From Pseudoalteromonas ruthenica (GTDB taxonomy: Bacteria > Pseudomonadota > Gammaproteobacteria > Enterobacterales > Alteromonadaceae): a DNA stretch of 64,000 nucleotides. Of the stretch, positions 39,345-48,287 are shown in pieces. The stretch lies in NCBI RefSeq assembly GCF_008808095.1, contig NZ_CP023396.1:2170001-2234000 (forward strand), read 5' to 3'. The notes beneath the pieces are model-generated. The model was given only the letters and a program-made list of their open reading frames with translations. It was not told the DNA's origin and made no database searches. A program made the position numbers and the translations under genes. Numbering within the stretch: position 1 is the first letter of the stretch; every line of letters starts with the position of its first letter.

Positions 39345-39360
39345 AAATGGTCAGACCAGT
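39345..39360. promoter_or_regulatory. Second, weaker PdhR-like site
   Basis: AAATGGTCAGACCAGT keeps the TGGT-N3-ACCA core but not the flanking bases. It lies about 138 bp upstream of the first site, between pdhR and mdh, and could assist looping. Confidence 0.45.
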
Positions 39361-39385
39361 AAGGAGAAAGGAAATAAATGCACAA

Positions 39386-39418
39386 AAAAGCCCCTACAGC
39401 AGAACTATAGGGGCTTTT
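39386..39418 (-). terminator. Rho-independent terminator of mdh
   Basis: Stem AAAAGCCCCTA / TAGGGGCTTTT with an 11-nt loop, 52 nt past the mdh stop; the A-run on the plus strand gives a U-run for the minus-strand transcript. Confidence 0.85.
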
Positions 39419-39469
39419 AGCATGATATCGCTATTAGCCAATATCATGAAGTAACGGCCATGGTGGCTA

Positions 39470-40405
39470 TTACTTATTCATGAAGTCGATGCCTTCTTGA
39501 ATATCTTTATTCAAGGTGCCTAGCATGTCTTCTTTGGCTTGTTGTTCAAAGGCGCTTAGTTCACCGTAAGAAAGCAACTCTTCGACACCATTTTTACCAA
39601 GACGTACTGGCTGAGCGAAGAACTGTGCGTCTTCACCATTGCCTTCAACATAGGCGTATTCAACAACATCTTCACCTTGCATGCCTTTGACTAGTGACAA
39701 GCAGAAGCGCGCTGCAGCTGCGCCCATAGAAAGTGTAGCGCTACCGCCACCCGCTTTTGCTTCAACAACTTCGGTACCGGCGTTTTGGATACGCTTAGTT
39801 AGCGCCGCAACTTCCTCATCAGAGAAGCTCGCACCTTCTACTTGAGACAGTAGAGGAAGAATAGTCGTTCCTGAATGACCACCAATTACTGGCACCTTCA
39901 CGTCATTCACGTTCAGGCCTTTTAGCTCAGCAATGAAAGTTTCTGCACGGATAACATCAAGTGTGGTTACACCAAATACGCGTGCAGGGTCATAAGTGCC
40001 CGCTTTTTTGAATACTTCAGCCACGATTGGCACTGTGCCATTTACTGGGTTAGTGATAACACCGACCATGGCTTTCGGGCAGTTTTTAACAATGCCTTCA
40101 GCTAGCGTCTGGACAATGCTGGCGTTTACATTAAACAAATCAGCGCGGTCCATGCCCGGCTTACGCGGCATACCCGCTGGGATTAAAACAATGTCACAAC
40201 CGTTTAGTGCTGCGTCTAAGTCTTCTTTACCGAAGCCCTTTACATCAACCGCAGTTGGGATGTGTGATAGGTCAACAGCAACACCAGGAACCACAGGGGC
40301 TACGTCGTATAGAGCAAGCTCAGAACCAGCAGGAAGGCTATTTTTTAGTAGCAAAGAGAGCGCTTGACCGATACCACCGGCAGCACCTAAAACGGCAACT
40401 TTCAT
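39470..40405 (-). CDS. mdh: Malate dehydrogenase
   Basis: 311-aa NAD-dependent enzyme of the TCA cycle (malate to oxaloacetate). NAD motif [20 protein letters not shown], substrate Arg loop [23 protein letters not shown], and active-site His in [16 protein letters not shown]. coli-type homodimer family. Divergent from argR, as in E. coli and Vibrio. Confidence 0.97.
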   Translation of the reverse strand: MKVAVLGAAGGIGQALSLLLKNSLPAGSELALYDVAPVVPGVAVDLSHIPTAVDVKGFGKEDLDAALNGCDIVLIPAGMPRKPGMDRADLFNVNASIVQTLAEGIVKNCPKAMVGVITNPVNGTVPIVAEVFKKAGTYDPARVFGVTTLDVIRAETFIAELKGLNVNDVKVPVIGGHSGTTILPLLSQVEGASFSDEEVAALTKRIQNAGTEVVEAKAGGGSATLSMGAAAARFCLSLVKGMQGEDVVEYAYVEGNGEDAQFFAQPVRLGKNGVEELLSYGELSAFEQQAKEDMLGTLNKDIQEGIDFMNK

Positions 40406-40634
40406 TTTAATTCTCCGTAAAATAACGAGATTGGGTTATCAAGATTTGGGTCATCTGACCTTTTGGTGGCCTTAAAGATAATGAAAAGCGCCGATAAAGA
40501 CAAATTTATCCGCGTTATTTTGACGATAATCTCGACCATAGTCGTAAACTTCACTGTAAACCTCAGTGCCTTGGATGAAATAACCCCGGTTCTTGGGTAG
40601 AATGATAAGACTTTAAGCTACAAAGACCATTATT

Positions 40635-41102
40635 ATGCACGCGCAAGAAAAACAAGAAGCCTTGGTAAAAGCCTTTAAAGCCCTCCTAAAAGAAGAAAAT
40701 TTCGGCTCACAAGGAGAGATTGTTGATGCCTTAAAAGAACAAGGCTTCGATAACATCAGCCAAAGCAAAGTTTCGCGCATGCTCAGCAAGTTTGGTGCGG
40801 TGCGTACACGCAACGCCAAACAAGAAATGGTCTATTGCTTACCCGCAGAATTAGCCGTTCCCACAGCGAAGTCGCCACTGCGCCAATTAGTGCTGGATAT
40901 TGTTCACAATGAGATGATGATCATCATCACCACCAGCCCGGGTGCAGCACAATTAATCGCGCGCTTGCTCGATTCTCTCGGTAAGGCCGATGGCGTGCTG
41001 GGAACCATTGCCGGAGATGACACCATCTTTATTGCCCCCGCCAAAGTCTCAGAAATTGATATTACTCTGGAGCGGGTGCGTAAGCTGTTTGAGAACGTGT
41101 AG
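40635..41102 (+). CDS. argR: Arginine repressor ArgR
   Basis: 155 aa. N-terminal winged helix ([26 protein letters not shown]) and C-terminal hexamerisation/arginine-binding domain with [17 protein letters not shown] and [12 protein letters not shown]. Divergent from mdh. Its last 41 nt overlap the convergent DyP peroxidase gene. I found no clear ARG box in the mdh-argR gap. Confidence 0.95.
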   Translation: MHAQEKQEALVKAFKALLKEENFGSQGEIVDALKEQGFDNISQSKVSRMLSKFGAVRTRNAKQEMVYCLPAELAVPTAKSPLRQLVLDIVHNEMMIIITTSPGAAQLIARLLDSLGKADGVLGTIAGDDTIFIAPAKVSEIDITLERVRKLFENV

Positions 41103-42000
41103 CTAACGACTTTAGAAAATCCACCGAAGGGGCAAAAAACGCTGAGCCCATGTCGGCTTGGGTAAAGTCCAGCCAAGCATCATAATGATGATGATCCCCT
41201 AGCTGACTTTTCAGCATTTGCGTAAACGCGTCGCCACTGGCGGCGCAGGTCACCGACAGCAAGCCTTGCTTGGTCATGGTGCCAAAAGGCATGCCCTGGT
41301 GCAGTAACAGCGGCTCGCCTTTTTCATCTTTCAACTCTGAGCGCGCCGCGTGACTGTTGGCATTAATCGGCATTAGCAGCTCGGCATCGAGACGAGTACG
41401 GCCAATCACCAACTCTTGTTCTTCAATACTGAGCGCTTGCCAGGCATTGAGGTTGTGGGTAAAGCGCTGGACGTGCACATAACTGCCTTTTACAAAATCA
41501 TTGCCGGGGTCATTAATGAGCGCCGTGAGATTTTTTTGCCGTCCATGAGGTGTATCTGGAGCGTAAAGAAAGCCATTAAAATCACGCCCGTCTAAAAAGC
41601 GATAACAGGTGATTTCCTCAACAAGCTCCACATCACTGCCTAACAGTTTCAATACTCGCTGGCCAAATAGATGATTGACATCTTCCCGGTCCGAGCGAAT
41701 TTGTATAAACAAATCGAACGGCTGTGCTAGCACGTGGTGGTCACGGTTGGGGATACTCGGAAAGCTCGCTAATTCTGCAGGCATGGCATCGGGATGAAAA
41801 TGCGGCCAGTACTGCGCACCTATGGCGACAAAGCTGGAAACCATAGCCTCAGAGAAGCGATCATCGTATTCGCTTTGCAGGTCCACTAACTGTGCGAGCT
41901 TACTTTTAACTGCGTGATCATGGCCATCAAGGACATTGAGAAACAAGTGCAAGCCGTGCAAATTGGCCTGCGCGCACACACCGGATTGCGCTCTGGGCAT
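41062..42000 (-). CDS. DyP-type peroxidase (YfeX-like)
   Basis: 312-aa dye-decolorising heme peroxidase family. Visible family parts: [18 protein letters not shown] (the distal Asp motif GxxDG in a divergent form, with R in place of the first G), [15 protein letters not shown] with the likely proximal His, [17 protein letters not shown], and the distal block [10 protein letters not shown] and [10 protein letters not shown]. No signal peptide, so cytoplasmic. ATG at 42000 with AAGGAA ten nt upstream. Convergent overlap of 41 nt with argR. The natural substrate is unknown. Confidence 0.87.
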   Translation of the reverse strand: MPRAQSGVCAQANLHGLHLFLNVLDGHDHAVKSKLAQLVDLQSEYDDRFSEAMVSSFVAIGAQYWPHFHPDAMPAELASFPSIPNRDHHVLAQPFDLFIQIRSDREDVNHLFGQRVLKLLGSDVELVEEITCYRFLDGRDFNGFLYAPDTPHGRQKNLTALINDPGNDFVKGSYVHVQRFTHNLNAWQALSIEEQELVIGRTRLDAELLMPINANSHAARSELKDEKGEPLLLHQGMPFGTMTKQGLLSVTCAASGDAFTQMLKSQLGDHHHYDAWLDFTQADMGSAFFAPSVDFLKSLATRSQTAYAPAPE

Positions 42001-42092
42001 TAAGTTACCATTCCTTTCGTTGTTATTGTTAGCAGCGCCTATTACGGGCGCTAAGCCGCCCGCGCGGCTACATACAGGCTATGAATTCGCGC

Positions 42093-43127
42093 TTAATCAG
42101 CGAAGAAATTCACAGAGTGTGGGGTAATTGTAAGCGATAGCTTCTGACTCGGCAAAAACTCTTGTTCAGCTTTAGCAGGAATTTCAACTTCTTGAGCAAA
42201 CACGCTGACGCGATAAACGTATTCTGTGCCGACAAAACGCTGTGATAGTAACGTCACTTCACCGTGTTCATCACCAATCAACTGCATATCGTGAGGACGA
42301 ACATACACTTGCCCCTTTCCCGATGATGGCAAAGGCTGTAAAGAGCGCACAATACCAAAGGGCGTTTGTACATGCTCGGCATCAACGATAGTGGCATCAA
42401 TATACACACCCGTGCCTAAGAACTCTGCCACGACTTTAGAGTTAGGGTGCTGGAATAATTGTTTCGCCGTACCTTGCTGCGCAATTTGTCCGTTGTGCAT
42501 GACCGCTAATGTGTCGGCAAAGGCAAATGCTTCTTCTTTGGAGTGGGTCACAAAAATAGCAGAGACGCGCTGGTCTTTAATAATGCGGCGAATGTCAGCA
42601 ATTAGTTGAAAACGCACCTGATGGTCAATATTCGAAAACGGCTCATCAAGTAGCAATAGGCTAGGTTTGTATGCCAGCGCTCTAGCTATGGCAACACGTT
42701 GCTGTTGGCCGCCTGAAAGCTGGTGTGGATAACGCCCTCCACACTCATCTAGATGCACCAGTGCGAGCATTTCCGCGACCCGCTGCTGTTTGTTTGCTTT
42801 GCTCATGCCCTTTAAACCAAAGGCTATGTTTTGCGCCACGGTTAAGTGTGGAAACAGCGCGTAATCCTGAAACATCATACCCATGTTGCGGTGCTGTGGG
42901 GGCACACAATGCTGGTCACTACACAGGACCTCTTTCCCTAAGCGGATCACCCCTCGATGTGGACGTATAAGCCCAGCAATGGCTTTTAGTGTGGTTGTTT
43001 TGCCGCAACCGCTGGCGCCTAGCAAACACAAAATCTCATCGTCTGCTAAGGTCAGGCTTAAATTGTTGACCACTGCCCGCTCAGCGTATTCGAAACTAAT
43101 GTTGTCTAATTCTAGTTGCGCTGTCAT
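42093..43127 (-). CDS. fbpC: Ferric iron ABC transporter ATPase FbpC
   Basis: 344 aa. Walker [19 protein letters not shown]-loop [13 protein letters not shown], signature [15 protein letters not shown], Walker [13 protein letters not shown], and switch His in VTHSKEEA. The C-terminal 110 residues form a TOBE-like regulatory domain. It powers iron uptake with FbpA and FbpB; its ATG overlaps the fbpB stop by 4 nt. Confidence 0.92.
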   Translation of the reverse strand: MTAQLELDNISFEYAERAVVNNLSLTLADDEILCLLGASGCGKTTTLKAIAGLIRPHRGVIRLGKEVLCSDQHCVPPQHRNMGMMFQDYALFPHLTVAQNIAFGLKGMSKANKQQRVAEMLALVHLDECGGRYPHQLSGGQQQRVAIARALAYKPSLLLLDEPFSNIDHQVRFQLIADIRRIIKDQRVSAIFVTHSKEEAFAFADTLAVMHNGQIAQQGTAKQLFQHPNSKVVAEFLGTGVYIDATIVDAEHVQTPFGIVRSLQPLPSSGKGQVYVRPHDMQLIGDEHGEVTLLSQRFVGTEYVYRVSVFAQEVEIPAKAEQEFLPSQKLSLTITPHSVNFFAD

Positions 43128-44761
43128 GACCGAGAATGCTCCATTGAGCGGTTAATAAAATACAAGGGCAGTAGCCCCACTAATACAATAAATAGTGCCG
43201 ACACTGAAGCCAGCTCTAATTGCTCATCGCTCACATACTGAAACACATGGGTCGCCAATGTTTCAAAGTTAAATGGCCGCAACAGTAATGCTGCTGGCAA
43301 CTCTTTCATGCACTCGATAAACACTAATAAGGCAGCGGTTAAGATACCGCGTTTAAGAATGGGAATATGCACGCCAAGTAAGGTTTGTCGCTCATTGCGG
43401 CCCATTGAGTGGCTGGCCATATCCAAGCTCGGGCTAATGCGGCTAAAGCTTGATTCTATGGCGCCATGGGCAATGGCGTAAAATCGCACCAAGTAACCAA
43501 ATACGATGGCAAATATAGTACCGCTCAAGAATAACCCTGGTTGATAGTCATACTGGGCGAGCCAATCATTAATGCCGACTTCTAAACTAGTCAGTGGTAA
43601 CAGCACCGCAATGGCTAAAACGGTGCCAGGTAAGGCGTATCCAGTGCTGGCTAAGCGCCCAGGCCACAGTGTATATCGTGCTGTACTCAAGCGTTGGTAG
43701 TACACCACAAGAATACTCAGGGTAATGGCGAGGATGCTGACCATAGTGGCAATTTTTAGGCTTTGCCAAGCATAGAGGAAAAACTCATCATTCCACGCTT
43801 GGTCAAAATAATTAAACGCGTAGCTAACCAGCACCGCCGTCGGAATAGCGAAAGCAAGCGCCAGAATAACTAAGGCAAAGCCTGTGGCTGCCAACGCTTT
43901 AGCTCCTTTGAGAGTATAAAGAGGCTCACCGCTTAGCTGGGTTTGGCGCTCAAATACGGCGCGGTTGCGGCGCGAATAACGCTCAATAATGATAGCCAAA
44001 AACAAAATGAGCAGCATGATCCCTGAGATTTTCGCAGCGGCGGTTAATGAATAATACCCAAACCAAGTATCGTACACCGCTGTCGTTAGGGTGCTTACAG
44101 CAAAGTAATTGACGGTGGCAAAATCCGCCATCGCCTCCATGCTAATTAAGGTTATAGCGGCGACAATCGCCCCTCGAGCTAAAGGAAGACTGACTTTAAA
44201 AAAGCCTGCAACTGGGCCGTGTCCCATAATATGGGCGGCTTGAACCAGCTTATGAGACTGCTCCTTCAGCGCGGTTTTAAAAATTAAGAATAAGTAGGGG
44301 TACAGCACTAACGCAATCATCACGATTGCGCCACCGAGCGTGCGAATATCAAAAAACCAGTAATCATCCGGCGATTGCCAGCCAAACCACTGCCGTAACT
44401 GAATTTGCACCGGACCAGCATAATCCAGTAAGTCGGTATAAACATAGGCAATAAGATAGGTAGGCATGGCTAAGGGCAGCATCAAAGCCCATTCAAAGTG
44501 TTTTCGCCCCGGAAAGTCGCAGCAGGCGACCAGCCACCCTAGAGGCAACGCAATCAAGCAACTCAGTAGCGCTACACCGAGGATCAACACTAAGGTATTA
44601 CGGGTATAATCCCACAGCACCGTATCCCAGAGGTGGTTAAACACGTTGGGATCACTTTGCAAGGACTCAAAAATAAGGAAAGCTAACGGTAACGACAGGC
44701 CTAAGCCTGTCGTCCACGCAATAAGCTGCCACGATGACAGCGAGAATTTAAAGCGCATCAA
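43124..44761 (-). CDS. fbpB: Ferric iron ABC transporter permease FbpB
   Basis: 545-aa inner-membrane permease made of two fused halves, about 12 transmembrane segments, each half with an EAA-type coupling loop (VQAAHIMGHGPVAGFFKVSLP and DMASHSMGRNERQTLLGVHIP). This double-length permease is typical of FbpB/SfuB iron systems. It lies 10 nt after fbpA and overlaps fbpC. Confidence 0.93.
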   Translation of the reverse strand: MMRFKFSLSSWQLIAWTTGLGLSLPLAFLIFESLQSDPNVFNHLWDTVLWDYTRNTLVLILGVALLSCLIALPLGWLVACCDFPGRKHFEWALMLPLAMPTYLIAYVYTDLLDYAGPVQIQLRQWFGWQSPDDYWFFDIRTLGGAIVMIALVLYPYLFLIFKTALKEQSHKLVQAAHIMGHGPVAGFFKVSLPLARGAIVAAITLISMEAMADFATVNYFAVSTLTTAVYDTWFGYYSLTAAAKISGIMLLILFLAIIIERYSRRNRAVFERQTQLSGEPLYTLKGAKALAATGFALVILALAFAIPTAVLVSYAFNYFDQAWNDEFFLYAWQSLKIATMVSILAITLSILVVYYQRLSTARYTLWPGRLASTGYALPGTVLAIAVLLPLTSLEVGINDWLAQYDYQPGLFLSGTIFAIVFGYLVRFYAIAHGAIESSFSRISPSLDMASHSMGRNERQTLLGVHIPILKRGILTAALLVFIECMKELPAALLLRPFNFETLATHVFQYVSDEQLELASVSALFIVLVGLLPLYFINRSMEHSRS

Positions 44762-44771
44762 TACCCAGTAA

Positions 44772-45788
44772 TTAAAGGTCGAATTTTACCTCATCGAGCA
44801 GCTTCAACGCCGTTTGACGATGTTTACTGATTTCCGATAAAGGCAGAGAGTCCTCTTTAAAGTCACCCCAAGAGGCAACTAACTCAGACAATGGCACACC
44901 CTTTTTCACTGGGTATTCCATATTCACAGAGGCATACATATTTTGCGCTGTATTGTCGGTCATAAACTCGATCAGTTTCAAGGCGTTATCCTTGTTTTTA
45001 GCATACTTTGTTAAGGCAACGCCGGAGACATTAACGTGTGCTCCTCGGTCTTGTTGGTTAGGAAAGTTAATATAAACGGCATCAGCCCAAGTACGTTGTT
45101 GCTCGTCTTGCATCATTTTTCCAAAGTAATAGCTGTTACCGATGGCCACATCGCACAGCCCTTCTTTTACGGCCTTAACCTGCGCTCGATCGTTGCCCTG
45201 CGGTTTACGGGCAAGGTTCTGCTTTAACGCGGTTAACCACTGCTTGGTTTGCGCTTCGCCATGATGGGCAATCATAGATGCGACCAACGCCAAGTTATAA
45301 GGGTGCTTGCCTGAGCGCATGCACACCTTACCTGCAAATTGCTCGCTCCCCAGGTCTTCATAGCGCACGCTGCTTAACTGGCCCACACGTTCTTTTGACG
45401 AGTAGACATTGCGCACCCGTTTGGTTAATGCCACCCATTGCCCATTGGGGTCGCGGAAGCTAGCAGGAATATTGTCGGCCACCGCGTCGCTATTAATGCT
45501 TTGCGTTAGCTCCATATCGTCTAGTTGCATTAAGGCACTAAAATTAGAGGTAAGTACTAAATCAGCGCGAGTATGCTTGCCTTCACGCTTTAAGCGCTCA
45601 ATAAGCCCTTTTTTCGCAAACACCACGTTGGTCTCTATTCCCGTTTGTGCTGTAAACTTCTCTAGTATGGGCTCAATAAGAAAAGGCTGACGAAACGAGT
45701 AAATATTGACGCTGTCTTGCGCCAAGGTGGGAGCGGCTGTTAACGTAGTGAGTAACGATGCCAAGCCCAAAGCCAATGCTTTTTTCAT
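44772..45788 (-). CDS. fbpA: Periplasmic ferric iron-binding protein FbpA
   Basis: 338-aa substrate-binding protein with a signal peptide (1-23, cleavage after TLA). The NIYSFRQ start of the mature domain and the adjacent tyrosines in AIGNSYYFGKM match the Fe3+ ligands of FbpA/FutA proteins. First gene of fbpABC, under a likely Fur box. Confidence 0.92.
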   Translation of the reverse strand: MKKALALGLASLLTTLTAAPTLAQDSVNIYSFRQPFLIEPILEKFTAQTGIETNVVFAKKGLIERLKREGKHTRADLVLTSNFSALMQLDDMELTQSINSDAVADNIPASFRDPNGQWVALTKRVRNVYSSKERVGQLSSVRYEDLGSEQFAGKVCMRSGKHPYNLALVASMIAHHGEAQTKQWLTALKQNLARKPQGNDRAQVKAVKEGLCDVAIGNSYYFGKMMQDEQQRTWADAVYINFPNQQDRGAHVNVSGVALTKYAKNKDNALKLIEFMTDNTAQNMYASVNMEYPVKKGVPLSELVASWGDFKEDSLPLSEISKHRQTALKLLDEVKFDL

Positions 45789-45801
45789 AAAGCCTCCAAT
45801 A

Positions 45802-45820
45802 GATAAAAATAATTCTCAAG
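45802..45820 (-). promoter_or_regulatory. Fur box upstream of fbpABC
   Basis: On the minus strand the site reads CTTGAGAATTATTTTTATC, close to the Fur consensus and to TTGAGAATNATTTTTATT sites of other gammaproteobacteria. It lies 14 bp before the fbpA start codon, so Fe-Fur should repress the operon. Confidence 0.7.
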
Positions 45821-45908
45821 CGCATCATATCTTTTGCACCGCAAAAGTACAGCACCATCATCACAACATAAACACCAGCTGAACAACTTCCATCTTTGCC
45901 CGAATTAC

Positions 45909-45926
45909 TGTGAGATATATCTCACA
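45909..45926. promoter_or_regulatory. GacA/UvrY-type palindrome upstream of the CsrB-like RNA
   Basis: TGTGAGATATATCTCACA is a perfect 18-bp palindrome. It fits the GacA/UvrY box TGTAAG-N6-CTTACA with one symmetric change. It lies about 160 bp before the RNA promoter, close to the position of such boxes at rsmZ and csrB genes. The fbpA gene is divergent, so a role there cannot be excluded. Confidence 0.65.
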
Positions 45927-46049
45927 TAGCATCAGGTTATTGCGTCATTTGCGATAAAGAACAGCACGCAAAAATACACAACGCACTGATAATTAATGGA
46001 TTTTTAATTATTTCGTTTATTTTACTAAATCAGTTTTTGTTACCACTAC

Positions 46050-46078
46050 CTGACCTGTACCTAATTCATCCTTATACT
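46050..46078 (+). promoter_or_regulatory. Sigma-70 promoter of the CsrB-like RNA
   Basis: -35 CTGACC at 46050-46055, 17-bp spacer, -10 TATACT at 46073-46078. The predicted transcript start near 46085 is just before the GGA-rich region begins. Confidence 0.6.
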
Positions 46079-46162
46079 GTCTCCATCGCTTGTAAGGGCA
46101 TATGGGCGATAAAGTTAAGGAAAGCCAACCTCAAAGGACGGACCGGAAGTTCAAGGACAGGC

Positions 46163-46388
46163 GCAGGACGCGTAACGCAACGGACACGCAGACAGGACGG
46201 TAGGATTTGGCAAGGTGCCATAGAAGGACAGGTGCAGGACGCATAACACAAGGGAATTGTTATTCTAAGGATAGTCAAGGGAAAACGGCAAGATGCCAAT
46301 ATGGACAGATGCAGGATGCATAACGCAAAGGAGTTGCTACTTTAAGGACAGCAAAGGAAAAATAGGCAGGATGCCGAGCACACCGGAC
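46163..46388 (+). repeat. Three tandem related units of 71-78 nt inside the CsrB-like RNA
   Basis: Units start at 46163, 46234 and 46311. Each begins GCAGGA(C/T)GC(A/G)TAAC(A/G)CAA, has a GGA just after, then GGCARGRTGCC or GGCAAGGTGCC near the middle-to-end, and ends near RGGACRGRT or CGGACGT. The last two units align along almost their full length (77-78 nt). This suggests tandem duplication of a CsrA-binding module. Confidence 0.7.
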
Positions 46389-46713
46389 GTGATACTCAAG
46401 GTTGAGTATAGGACAGGCGAGTGAACGCAGCTCACAAAGGAAATGTGAATAAGGACAGCGAAGGATTTGTCAGTGATAGCTCCACTGAGGATTATGTGCA
46501 GGATGTACATATCACAGGAAGTACAGGATGAGCTAAACAATCATAGCAGTCATAATGCTAACCACATGCGACTGACTTGGATGTGTATCACAGGTTTATA
46601 CAGGAAGTGGACAAGGATGAACCTACAAAGCGATTTGTAGCGCTCACTACGGTGAGTAAAGGAACATTGGACTTGCTCCAATCCCGGCAGGAAGCTGGAA
46701 ATTATTCCGTCAG

Positions 46714-46742
46714 CGCGGCCCTCAACGGCCGCGTATTTTTTT
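46714..46742 (+). terminator. Rho-independent terminator of the CsrB-like RNA
   Basis: Stem CGCGGCC / GGCCGCG, loop CTCAAC, followed by TA and seven T. A strong intrinsic terminator that sets the RNA 3' end near 46742. Confidence 0.92.
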
Positions 46743-46866
46743 GCCTATCGCACACACCTAGTGATGATACTCAGCTACCACGAAACACACCGCAATACTC
46801 AGATAGACACCTGCAACGGTGCCGTGCACTGAAGTCCCTTATTCCACTACTTTCACACATCAGTCG

Positions 46867-47385
46867 TTATTGTAAAAAAGCCTGCTTAGAGTTTACCTCA
46901 CACTGCTCTACAGGACGGGCTTGAAGCGAGCGACTCACCACCCAACAGTCGTCATAAATTGAGCAGTAACACAGCTCAATTTCGAGGCGTTTATCTATCT
47001 TTAAGATATTTTCTACAGCCTCCCCTTTGTATACCAAGGGCTTTATCATTTCGCCTGCAGGAAGCGTGATTGAACTGATATGGGATTGGTAAATGGAGTT
47101 GAACTCAGGTAAATCCGACCACTGCTGCAAATACCGCTTACCGATACTGACTTTTACATACTTAATAATGGCCGGGCCCGTGCCTCTATTCGCCACGCCA
47201 TAACTAAAGCGATCCTTTCCTTTGCTTCTGAAAACCTCTACTTTTGGCCACACAGAAGCTTTCGCGTAGGCGCGATCTATGTACGCAGAATAAATAGAGA
47301 TAAAGGCCGTAATTAAGCCAATAAAAAGCGCGGTCAGCGCAATGAGCATTTCTGGATTTTTGTACCACTTCTGTTTTTCCAACAA
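46867..47385 (-). CDS. Membrane-anchored protein of unknown function
   Basis: 172 aa. One N-terminal transmembrane helix (about 12-36, ALTALFIGLITAFISIYSAY), then a soluble domain of about 130 residues with NRGTGPAIIKYVKVSI, a motif seen in various uncharacterised single-pass proteins. The start is TTG at 47385 with AGGA five nt upstream; no ATG fits. It is convergent with the CsrB-like RNA. I do not recognise a characterised family. Confidence 0.6.
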   Translation of the reverse strand: MLEKQKWYKNPEMLIALTALFIGLITAFISIYSAYIDRAYAKASVWPKVEVFRSKGKDRFSYGVANRGTGPAIIKYVKVSIGKRYLQQWSDLPEFNSIYQSHISSITLPAGEMIKPLVYKGEAVENILKIDKRLEIELCYCSIYDDCWVVSRSLQARPVEQCEVNSKQAFLQ

Positions 47386-47629
47386 CTTAGTCCTTTAATA
47401 CGCGAAGCCTCTGTATTGTGTTCGCTCCGTAAACTTGGGCCCTACCCTAATACAGCATCGATAATGGTTATTTCCGTGGCCCAGGGGAGAGAGAAAACCA
47501 CGAGATACCTGATCAACTTTAAGCATTTACATTTTAGTAAGCTATCGAGTCATAGCTCAACGTTATTATTGATAGCAAAATTTGCTATCGCTTACTAGCA
47601 CTTAAACGCAAGTCACTGAAAATGTCCGC

Positions 47630-47654
47630 ACAAAAAACGACCCAATGGGCCGTT
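47630..47654 (-). terminator. Rho-independent terminator of cpxP
   Basis: On the minus strand AACGGCCC / GGGTCGTT (one G-T pair) with a 3-nt loop is followed by six T. It lies 22 nt past the cpxP stop. Confidence 0.75.
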
Positions 47655-47675
47655 TACGTGCACTGACATAAAATT

Positions 47676-48122
47676 TTAATGACCACGCTTATGATGGCCG
47701 CGCGACTGGCGCTTTTCCTTGAGTTCCTGCAACTTTTGTTGCTGCTGCTCGGTGAGTAAGTTCCATATTTGATGCTGGGTGTGTAACCGTGCAATCTTAC
47801 GTTCAAGCTGTTTAGCTTGCTGCTCTTGGATTAACGCTCGCGCAGCCTGCTCATCGAAGCTCGCATTGGTGTGCGTTAAGGCATTTAGCTGCTGTTTCAT
47901 GTCACCACGCTGGCCTCGCTGCGGCTGCAGTTGCTTTTGCGCATCTAAAATAGCGTCGATTTGGCTCTGTTGCTGCTCGCTAAGCTGTAAATAATTGGCC
48001 ATACGTTTGTTAAACATACCACGCTCACCATGGTTGTGGTGACCGCCTTGACCAGCAAACACGGCGCTGGATGCCAAGGCTAAAGAAAACAACGTCGCGC
48101 TAATACTCTTACCTAGTTTCAT
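47676..48122 (-). CDS. cpxP: CpxP/Spy-family periplasmic chaperone and stress adaptor
   Basis: 148 aa with a signal peptide (1-23, cleavage after VFA) and a His/Arg-rich mature helical protein. Two LTxxQ-type motifs are present: LSEQQ in YLQLSEQQQSQ and LTEQQ in NLLTEQQQQK. CpxP dampens the CpxA sensor and binds misfolded envelope proteins. ATG at 48122 has AAGGAG 6 nt upstream. Divergent from cpxRA with a CpxR box between. The mature ends are rich in His (GGHHNHG and GHHKRGH), which could bind metals. Confidence 0.85.
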   Translation of the reverse strand: MKLGKSISATLFSLALASSAVFAGQGGHHNHGERGMFNKRMANYLQLSEQQQSQIDAILDAQKQLQPQRGQRGDMKQQLNALTHTNASFDEQAARALIQEQQAKQLERKIARLHTQHQIWNLLTEQQQQKLQELKEKRQSRGHHKRGH

Positions 48123-48205
48123 TGTGGACTCCTTGTTTGTCCTGATTGAAAACAATTCACAGTGCCTAGCATAGCGCCGTCAACGCAAAGCACTGTCAGG
48201 GCTGT

Positions 48206-48221
48206 GTAAAGGTTATGTAAA
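48206..48221. promoter_or_regulatory. CpxR box between cpxP and cpxR
   Basis: GTAAAGGTTATGTAAA is a direct repeat of GTAAA with a 6-nt spacer, matching the CpxR-P site GTAAA-N4-8-GTAAA. It lies between the divergent genes and may control both. Confidence 0.75.
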
Positions 48222-48287
48222 GGATTCACACTGCTGGCAAGGGATAAGGTAGTATAGCGTTGTCGCTGTATACGTATTGGGAATGAC

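Larger units (their letters stand above)
46085..46742 (+). ncRNA. csrB: CsrB/RsmZ-family regulatory RNA, unusually long, sequesters CsrA
   Basis: About 658 nt with no credible ORF. By hand I count about 36 GGA triplets on the plus strand between 46119 and 46699, against about 10 expected by chance, and only a handful of TCC. Many are in the CsrA-binding form CAGGAYG or AAGGA. At least five sit in small hairpin loops of form stem-AGGA(C/T)-stem: 46161-46173, 46232-46244, 46309-46321, 46365-46375 and 46494-46510. CsrB-type RNAs bind many CsrA dimers through such loops and so relieve CsrA repression. A GacA-like box, promoter and terminator frame it. E. coli CsrB is 369 nt; this one is much longer. 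Exact 5' end is predicted only. Confidence 0.85.

Noticed and set aside
42001..42092. Two GC-rich hairpins between fbpC and the DyP gene considered as terminators
   Set aside because: Neither is followed by a U-tract on the minus strand, so I do not list them as terminators; they may still stabilise the fbp mRNA end.
45909..45926. CRP site
   Set aside because: TGTGA and TCACA are present, but the spacer is 8 bp; CRP needs 6 bp. The GacA/UvrY spacing fits exactly.
46037..46246. Plus-strand ORF of 69 codons at the start of the GGA-rich region
   Set aside because: It starts upstream of the predicted promoter -10 and reads GGA repeats as Arg/Gly; no family and no ribosome site.
46577..46924. 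Plus-strand ORF of 115 codons over the end of the GGA-rich region
   Set aside because: It runs through the strong terminator at 46714-46742, has no ribosome site, and its protein looks like random translation. The RNA reading explains the region better.
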